Source: Lachnospiraceae bacterium UBA6403 (GTDB lineage Bacteria; Bacillota; Clostridia; Lachnospirales; Lachnospiraceae). Taken from it: a DNA stretch of 20,912 nucleotides. Position 1 is the stretch's first letter. Every line of letters begins with the position of its first letter. The notes under the pieces are model-generated. The model did no database searches, was not told the origin of the DNA, and worked only from the letters and a program-made list of their open reading frames with translations. Below are positions 15,972 to 20,912 of this stretch, piece by piece. The stretch is from the NCBI GenBank assembly GCA_002437435.1, contig DJPV01000039.1:1-20912 (forward strand), written 5' to 3'. The position numbers were made by a program, and so were the translations under genes.

Positions 15972-18008
15972 ATGGAAAAGTTTTACAGAAAAATTGTAAA
16001 TCATCCAAAACTCATAATTGCGATATTTGCAGTCCTGTTTGTCCTGTGCGCGATTGCAAAACAGTTTGTATCCGTTGATTATGATATGAATGATTATCTG
16101 CCGCCAGACAGTGCATCGACAACAGCACTGGATAAAATGAATGAGGAATTTGACGGTGGCATACCGAATGCCAGGGTAATGATACGGGATGTGAGTATCG
16201 CGGAAGCTCTGGACTATAAGAAACAGTTAGAGGCAGTGGATGGGGTAACAGATGTTACGTGGCTGGACGATGCCGTATCCATCACGGTTCCGCTTGAAAC
16301 ACAGGATCAGGAGCTGGTTGAAAACTATTATAAGGATGGAAATGCCTTGTATTCCATAACTATTGAAGAAGAAAAACGAAGGGATGCTGTTGCGGATATC
16401 AGGGAGATTATTGGAAGAGATAATTCAATGACCGGAAGTGCGGTATCTTCTGCTGTAGCAACGGAAAGTACCGTGAGTGAAGTCAGGAGGATCACTGTAT
16501 TTGCCGTATTATTTGTAATCGTTGTGTTACTGCTTACGACAAATGCGTGGGCAGAATCGTTTGTTGTACTGGTTGGTCTGGGTGTTGCGATCATAATAAA
16601 TGCCGGATCAAATCTGATATTTGGCGAGATCTCATTTGTTACAAACGCAGCAGGAAATATCTTACAGCTTGCGGTATCACTTGATTATTCGGTATTTCTG
16701 ATACACAGATTTACCGAATGCAGGAGAAACCATTCCAATGCGAAGGATGCAATGGTAGAGGCTCTGTGCATGTCGACATCTTCGATATTATCGAGTGGAC
16801 TGACTACGGTTATCGGCTTCCTTGCACTTTGCCTGATGCAGTTCCAGATCGGACCGGACCTTGGCAGAGCGCTTGCAAAGGGTGTTGCGATCAGTCTGGT
16901 CACGGTATTTATATTTATGCCGGTGGTTATTCTGTACACATATAAATGGATCGAGAAGACAGAGCATCGTTCATTGATGCCATCATTTAGAGAATTTGGG
17001 AAGTTTGTAACTAAGATCATGATTCCTATGGTTATCTTATTCTTTATGGTGATTATTCCGGCTTATCTGGCATCAAACTCAAACAGTTTTTATTATGGAG
17101 CTTCGCATTTATTTGGGACAAATACACAGCTTGGCAGAGATACCCGGACGATTGAGGATGCATTTGGGAAGAAGGATACTTATGTGTTACTGGTTCCTGA
17201 TACAGACCGGTCAACGCAGGTGGATTTATCCGATGCCCTGCATGATATCAATGCGGTGAGTGGAATCATCTCCTATGTAGATACAGTTGGAGCGGAGATA
17301 CCGGAAGCATATCTGGATACGGAGACACTCTCAAAGCTGACATCTGGAGAATATACAAGAATGGTACTTACGGTAGATGCAGCATATGAAGGTGAGGAGA
17401 CCTTTGATCTGGTTGAGAAGATCCGGGATACCGCAGAACAGTACTATCCGGGTGAGTGGTATCTGGCAGGCGAAGGTATATCTACCTATGATCTGATGGA
17501 TACGGTCACGGCAGATATGGTTAAGGTGAATCTGGTAGCGATCGCAGCAGTATTTATCGTATTACTGTTTACGATGCGTTCGGTCGCACTTCCTATTATA
17601 TTGGTGCTTGGCATCGAGACTGCGATTTGGTTAAATCTGTCGATTCCGTATTTTACCGATTCCTCGATATTTTATATCGCATACCTGATCATCAGTTCTA
17701 TTCAACTTGGAGCAACCGTTGACTATGCGATCCTGTTCACGGAGCGCTATAAGGAATGTCGTCAGACCATGGAAAAGAAGGCGGCAGTCATTGAAACAAT
17801 CGCAGTAACCGCAGTATCGATCCTGACATCGGGAAGTACATTGACTGTTGTAGGCTTCCTGCTTGGTAAGATATCAACGCATGGACTGTTGTCGCAGCTT
17901 GGTTATTTCCTTGGAAAAGGAACCTTATGCTCCCTTGCGATCGTGTTCTTTGTATTGCCGGGACTGTTATATCTGTTTGACCGGACATTTGTAAAAAAGA
18001 AGAAATAG
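15972..18008 (+). CDS. MMPL-family (RND superfamily) transporter
   Basis: This 678-residue exporter of the MMPL branch has two six-helix halves. Each has one N-terminal helix, an extracytoplasmic domain (about residues 35-165 and 370-500), then five helices. The proton-relay signature appears in both fourth-helix positions: AVSLDYSVFLIHRF with D238-Y239 and GATVDYAILFTERY with D584-Y585. The family moves lipids, amphiphiles or drugs using the proton gradient; the substrate here is unknown. AAAGGAG precedes the ATG by about ten bases. The next gene, a secreted heptad-repeat protein, starts 12 bases after the stop, so the two are co-transcribed. The broken TetR and the operator-like boxes upstream suggest repression that may now be lost. 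Confidence 0.93.
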   Translation: MEKFYRKIVNHPKLIIAIFAVLFVLCAIAKQFVSVDYDMNDYLPPDSASTTALDKMNEEFDGGIPNARVMIRDVSIAEALDYKKQLEAVDGVTDVTWLDDAVSITVPLETQDQELVENYYKDGNALYSITIEEEKRRDAVADIREIIGRDNSMTGSAVSSAVATESTVSEVRRITVFAVLFVIVVLLLTTNAWAESFVVLVGLGVAIIINAGSNLIFGEISFVTNAAGNILQLAVSLDYSVFLIHRFTECRRNHSNAKDAMVEALCMSTSSILSSGLTTVIGFLALCLMQFQIGPDLGRALAKGVAISLVTVFIFMPVVILYTYKWIEKTEHRSLMPSFREFGKFVTKIMIPMVILFFMVIIPAYLASNSNSFYYGASHLFGTNTQLGRDTRTIEDAFGKKDTYVLLVPDTDRSTQVDLSDALHDINAVSGIISYVDTVGAEIPEAYLDTETLSKLTSGEYTRMVLTVDAAYEGEETFDLVEKIRDTAEQYYPGEWYLAGEGISTYDLMDTVTADMVKVNLVAIAAVFIVLLFTMRSVALPIILVLGIETAIWLNLSIPYFTDSSIFYIAYLIISSIQLGATVDYAILFTERYKECRQTMEKKAAVIETIAVTAVSILTSGSTLTVVGFLLGKISTHGLLSQLGYFLGKGTLCSLAIVFFVLPGLLYLFDRTFVKKKK

Positions 18009-18020
18009 GAGGAAAAGCAA

Positions 18021-20018
18021 ATGAAAGCATATAAGAGTATAATGGCTGTTGCATTGTCTGGTGCACTGGTTTGCAATTATGTCCTGCCGGCATATGCAGC
18101 AGAGGATACACATACAGGAAAAGAAGAAGTTATATATATAGGAACAAATGCAGAAGGTTCAATATCGGATATCAATGTGGTAAATATCTGGGCTGGCGGA
18201 GATGTGAAAGATTATGGCGGCTATACATCTGTTAAGATGCTGACAACGACTGATCCGATCACACAGGATGGAGATACGGTGACATTTTCATCGGATTCAT
18301 CAGAGGTGTATTATCAGGGAACAATGGAAGCATCTACACAGATTCCATGGAAGATTCAGATCACTTATAAACTGGATGGAGAAACGATCGCACCGGAGAA
18401 TCTCGGTGGCAGATCCGGACATCTTGAGATTGATTTCTCAGTTACAAAGAACACCGCATGTAAGGGAACCTTCTATGATGATTATGCCATTCAGGCAACA
18501 TTTGCACTGGATACAAAGAACTGCAAGAATATCGTAGCAGAAGATGCAACGATGGCAAATGTGGGTGCCAATAAACAGTTAAGCTATACCATGCTTCCGG
18601 GCAAGGGTATCCAGACCGTGATCCAGGCTGACGTAACTGATTTTACGATGGATGCAGTATCAATTAACGGAATCCAGATGAATCTGGATGTGAATATCGA
18701 TGACAAAGAACTTATGGACAAAGTTGAGGAGATCATGGATGCCGCAGAACAGTTGAATAAGGGGGCAGGAACATTGCAGGATGGCTTCTACCAGTTGAAG
18801 ACCGGCGGTTTATCTGTGAAAAATGGTGCATCCGATGTGGCAGATGGTGTAGACAGTCTGGATCGGGGAATATCAGATCTTCAGACAGGTATAGGTAATA
18901 TGAAGACTGGACTTGATACACTGAATAAGAAATCATCGGCATTGACAAGTGGATCTTCACAGTTACTGACAGCGCTTACAACATTGCAGACCGAGCTGTC
19001 GGGTATGTCGATCACAACGGAACAGCTTACGGAATTGACAAAGACATCAAGTGAGATCAAGACCGGAATCAGCAATCTTTATTCAGGCGCAACAGAACTT
19101 CAGAAAAATCTGGGATATGCACAATATAAGGCAGCAGTAAAAAGTGCCAGTGGCGGAAGCCTTGATATTGATTCTCTGCTTGCAGGAAATACGCAGGCAA
19201 TAACTACCTTAAATTCTCAGATCACAGCATTACAGGGAAATATACAGGCTATCAAATCGACAAAGGGATATTCTGAGAGCGCGGAGCTTCAGGCACAGGT
19301 TACACAGATGGAAGCTCAGGTTTCAAGTCTTAGTCAGGTTATTACTCTGTTAAAAGGAAATAATGCTGCGATCGGTGGCGTAGAGACATATCTGGATTCT
19401 GTATCAGGTGGTGTAAATACACTGGTCTCCGGCTTAAAGTCGTTGAATGATAATTATAAGCAGTTTGACGCCGCTATCGTAAAGTTATCAAAGAATCTTT
19501 CGAATATGGCTGGCAATATGACCAAACTTACTACAGCAGTTAATAAGCTGGTGAAAGAGTATAAGAAATTAGATAAAGAAATTACTGAATATACAGGTGG
19601 TGTTGCAACGATAGTTGCCGGATACAAACAGATCGTGACAGGAGTATCAACTCTTGCGGCAGGCAGCAGCAAGCTGGTAACAGGAGCCAATTCATTAAAG
19701 AAAGGCACTTCCGATCTATATAATGGAATAGAAAAATTATATGACGGATCATCAGAACTTCAGGATGGCACCTCTGAATTTAATGATAAAACAGATGATA
19801 TGGATACTCAAGTTCAGGATCAGATCGATGAAATGCTGGAATCGATATCTGGTGGAGATAAGAAAGTTGTATCCTTCACATCATCGAAAAATACAAATGT
19901 AGATTCAGTTCAGTTCGTTATCAAAACTACAGCAATCGAGAAACCGGAAAAAGCCGTTACTGAGACAAAGACAGAAACCAAACGGACATTCTGGCAGAAA
20001 GTAAAGGATCTTTTCTAA
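18021..20018 (+). CDS. secreted heptad-repeat protein (YhgE/Pip-like repeats), MMPL partner
   Basis: This 665-residue protein has a Sec signal peptide with probable cleavage after AYA (residue 26). After an N-terminal globular region (to about 230) come blocks of the xxxLxxG heptad repeat known from YhgE/Pip and related proteins: about 245-300 (DGVDSLDRGISDLQTGIGN) and 529-595 (VTGVSTLAAGSSKLVTGANS and on). Coiled-coil-like helices rich in Q, L and S lie between. Unlike YhgE it has no clear C-terminal membrane helix and ends in the short amphipathic TFWQKVKDLF. The mature protein probably lies outside the membrane and associates with the MMPL pump as a long helical bundle. This pairing is inferred from the 12-base spacing. 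GGAGGAAAAG precedes the ATG. No obvious terminator follows. Confidence 0.85.
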   Translation: MKAYKSIMAVALSGALVCNYVLPAYAAEDTHTGKEEVIYIGTNAEGSISDINVVNIWAGGDVKDYGGYTSVKMLTTTDPITQDGDTVTFSSDSSEVYYQGTMEASTQIPWKIQITYKLDGETIAPENLGGRSGHLEIDFSVTKNTACKGTFYDDYAIQATFALDTKNCKNIVAEDATMANVGANKQLSYTMLPGKGIQTVIQADVTDFTMDAVSINGIQMNLDVNIDDKELMDKVEEIMDAAEQLNKGAGTLQDGFYQLKTGGLSVKNGASDVADGVDSLDRGISDLQTGIGNMKTGLDTLNKKSSALTSGSSQLLTALTTLQTELSGMSITTEQLTELTKTSSEIKTGISNLYSGATELQKNLGYAQYKAAVKSASGGSLDIDSLLAGNTQAITTLNSQITALQGNIQAIKSTKGYSESAELQAQVTQMEAQVSSLSQVITLLKGNNAAIGGVETYLDSVSGGVNTLVSGLKSLNDNYKQFDAAIVKLSKNLSNMAGNMTKLTTAVNKLVKEYKKLDKEITEYTGGVATIVAGYKQIVTGVSTLAAGSSKLVTGANSLKKGTSDLYNGIEKLYDGSSELQDGTSEFNDKTDDMDTQVQDQIDEMLESISGGDKKVVSFTSSKNTNVDSVQFVIKTTAIEKPEKAVTETKTETKRTFWQKVKDLF

Positions 20019-20072
20019 ATAAATATATATTGGAATCAACCTCGCTCCGGACATGCTACAGAACAAAAAACG

Positions 20073-20081
20073 ACAGTTCAG
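20073..20081 (+). promoter_or_regulatory. possible LytTR/AgrA-type binding box
   Basis: ACAGTTCAG matches the half-site consensus bound by AgrA-like LytTR regulators (ACAGTTnAG). A second good half-site at the expected one-to-two-turn distance was not found. A 20-base-period direct repeat of CAGAACAAA (20059 and 20079) overlaps it. It lies upstream of the small peptide gene, about 500 bases before a response-regulator gene. Confidence 0.3.
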
Positions 20082-20108
20082 AACAAATAAATAGAAAATA
20101 CCACTTTA

Positions 20109-20175
20109 TCCCTTTAAACTAAAACCATCGTACGAAACAAACAACTGATGGCGCCTAAAGGGAAAGGGGAAATTC
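20109..20175 (+). promoter_or_regulatory. structured leader that may mask the ribosome site of the small peptide
   Basis: TCCCTTTA (20109-20116) is the exact complement of TAAAGGGA (20156-20163), with an inner helix CCATC (20125-20129) and GATGG (20147-20151). TCCCTTT could alternatively pair with the AAAGGGG Shine-Dalgarno at 20163-20169. The two choices would leave the ribosome site free or sequestered. The fold is predicted by eye only. Confidence 0.4.
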
Positions 20176-20235
20176 ATGTTGTACGGTATAGAAATCATTG
20201 AGTGGATCAAGAGATTTTTAGGCTGGGGGAAATAA
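20176..20235 (+). CDS. 19-residue amphipathic peptide, unknown function
   Basis: ATG at 20176 follows AAAGGGG with six bases of spacing, and the frame encodes MLYGIEIIEWIKRFLGWGK then TAA. The peptide is rich in I, L, W and F, alternating with E, K and R, so it would form an amphipathic helix with net positive charge. This is the style of phenol-soluble modulins, delta-haemolysin, small type I toxins or leaderless bacteriocins. It has no signal peptide and no double-glycine leader. Its strong ribosome site, structured leader and location upstream of a LytTR-type regulator support a real gene, but its small size means chance occurrence cannot be excluded. It was not recognised as a known family. 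Confidence 0.45.
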   Translation: MLYGIEIIEWIKRFLGWGK

Positions 20236-20344
20236 GGTATATTATGTAAGGCATTTGTTCGGAAAAAGTAGTTGTATTGGTATAGGTTAGATAAATACAT
20301 ATAGATATATATTTTTTAATAGAGTAAAGGGGAGCTCAAAATAT

Positions 20345-20369
20345 TTGACATAAAGGGATACTTTATAAT
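20345..20369 (+). promoter_or_regulatory. possible promoter for the RNA at 20420-20488
   Basis: Consensus TTGACA (20345-20350) and TATAAT (20364-20369) occur together, but only 13 bases separate them, too short for a standard sigma-A promoter. The hexamers could be used with a different partner or an activator. The stretch 20236-20420 is otherwise A+T-rich with no gene seen. Confidence 0.25.
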
Positions 20370-20423
20370 GAAAAAGATATAACTATAAAAAGATACAGCT
20401 AAATGTGAAGTATAAATAATATA

Positions 20424-20488
20424 GACTGCGGCAGTTGGTGGGTGCATCAACTGGAAAAATAGTTCAGGAAGTCCTGAACTATTTTTTT
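20424..20488 (+). ncRNA. two-hairpin RNA ending in a strong intrinsic terminator
   Basis: CAGTTG (20432-20437) pairs with CAACTG (20448-20453) around a ten-base loop. The terminator follows directly: AAAAATAGTTCAGG (20455-20468) pairs perfectly with CCTGAACTATTTTT (20473-20486) around a four-base loop, and T continues to 20488. The terminator is well supported. Whether the whole is a small RNA, the 3' end of the peptide transcript or an antitoxin RNA is not decided by the sequence. A further roughly 100 A+T-rich bases precede the regulator gene. Confidence 0.6.
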
Positions 20489-20595
20489 GACTATTTTTGT
20501 CTAAAAATGTCGAAACGGAAAGTTATTATTGTAAAAAGACAGAAAACAATTTATTATTTTAATATAACTTAAGTATGTGGGAAGAGGGGCAAAAG

Positions 20596-20912
20596 ATGAA
20601 TATCGTCATTTGTGATGATGAAAGAAAAGTTATTGAAGAAGTAGGTGCGATATGCAGGGAATGCTTATCGCAAAATGTCAAAATATATGGATTTCAGTCG
20701 GCGGAGAGTTTACTGAAAAAGCTTGATAAGATAGATGGGGATATTGATCTATTTATATTAGATATAGAAATGCCGGGCAGGGATGGCCTGTGGCTTAGGA
20801 AAGAATTAGAACGATACAGGTATGGAAGCAGCATTATTTATCTGACAAGTCATGATGAGTTAGTGCAGGAAGCATTTGGAAGATATGTAATAGGTTTTGT
20901 TGATAAAGTTAG
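20596..20912 (+). CDS. response regulator receiver domain, probably LytTR/AgrA type (partial)
   Basis: The first 105 codons of a response regulator run off the window edge. Receiver landmarks are the acidic pair D7-D8 in VICDDE, the phospho-acceptor D56 in FILDIEMPGRDG, T84 in IYLTSHD and K104 in GFVDK. The CDDE start, the ILDIEMPGRDG block and the QEAFGRYVIGF end resemble regulators that carry a C-terminal LytTR DNA-binding domain, but that domain is outside the window. ATG 20596 follows GAGGGGC at good spacing. A cognate sensor kinase would be expected downstream. Confidence 0.85.
   Translation, partial: MNIVICDDERKVIEEVGAICRECLSQNVKIYGFQSAESLLKKLDKIDGDIDLFILDIEMPGRDGLWLRKELERYRYGSSIIYLTSHDELVQEAFGRYVIGFVDKV

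Noticed and set aside
20019..20060. Terminator right after the heptad-repeat gene
   Set aside because: No stem followed by a T-run was found in this stretch. Transcription may continue toward the peptide region.
20106..20300. 64-codon minus-strand frame opposite the small peptide
   Set aside because: Composition is biased (N, Y, F, P), there is no convincing ribosome site, and it covers the structured leader; the plus-strand peptide is better supported.

Overview
This window most likely comes from a gut-type Clostridia (Bacillota), probably Lachnospiraceae. That rests on protein style and gene content: an Rrf2-led suf operon with SufU, a Lachnospiraceae-like polar amino-acid ABC system, and an MMPL exporter paired with a heptad-repeat secreted protein. 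No rRNA, tRNA or CRISPR array was seen, and taxonomy was not tested by search.

Layout. Positions 1-2900 form a visibly A+T-rich accessory block. A terminator closes an unseen upstream gene. A DUF262/HNH (GmrSD-like) protein follows, then a structured RNA leader with an intrinsic terminator directly ahead of a DUF3800 gene. A sodium-coupled NSS-family transporter (3016-4344, minus) lies back to back with the suf operon rrf2-sufC-sufB-sufD-sufS-sufU (4513-9873, plus). That operon has a near-consensus promoter whose -35 sits inside an inverted repeat, and it ends at a clear terminator. A 148-bp MITE-like or structured-RNA palindrome (9993-10140) separates it from a convergent polar amino-acid ABC operon. 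That operon reads, in transcription order on the minus strand, binding protein, permease, ATPase (12578 to 10150). A YitT-family membrane protein is upstream of it on the same strand. Divergent from YitT is an ion-transporter (ArsB/NhaD/SLC13-like) permease (13811-15034), whose 3' end overlaps a frameshifted TetR regulator (15000-15603, minus). The TetR remnant is divergent from a two-gene export unit: an MMPL transporter and a secreted heptad-repeat protein (15972-20018). The right end (20019-20912) holds a 19-residue amphipathic peptide gene with a structured leader, a hairpin/terminator RNA, and the start of a LytTR-type response regulator cut by the window edge.

Most notable points. The ABC binding protein appears to be a natural circular permutation: the segment that normally ends this family sits just after the lipoprotein signal, and the protein stops where that segment should begin. 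The 148-bp palindrome, the RNA-plus-DUF3800 unit, the TetR broken at an (AT)5 tract, and the small peptide beside a quorum-sensing-type regulator also deserve a second look. Suf genes work together as Rrf2 (sensor/regulator), SufS-SufU (sulfur mobilisation) and SufBCD (cluster scaffold). The remaining genes are mostly small-molecule transport.
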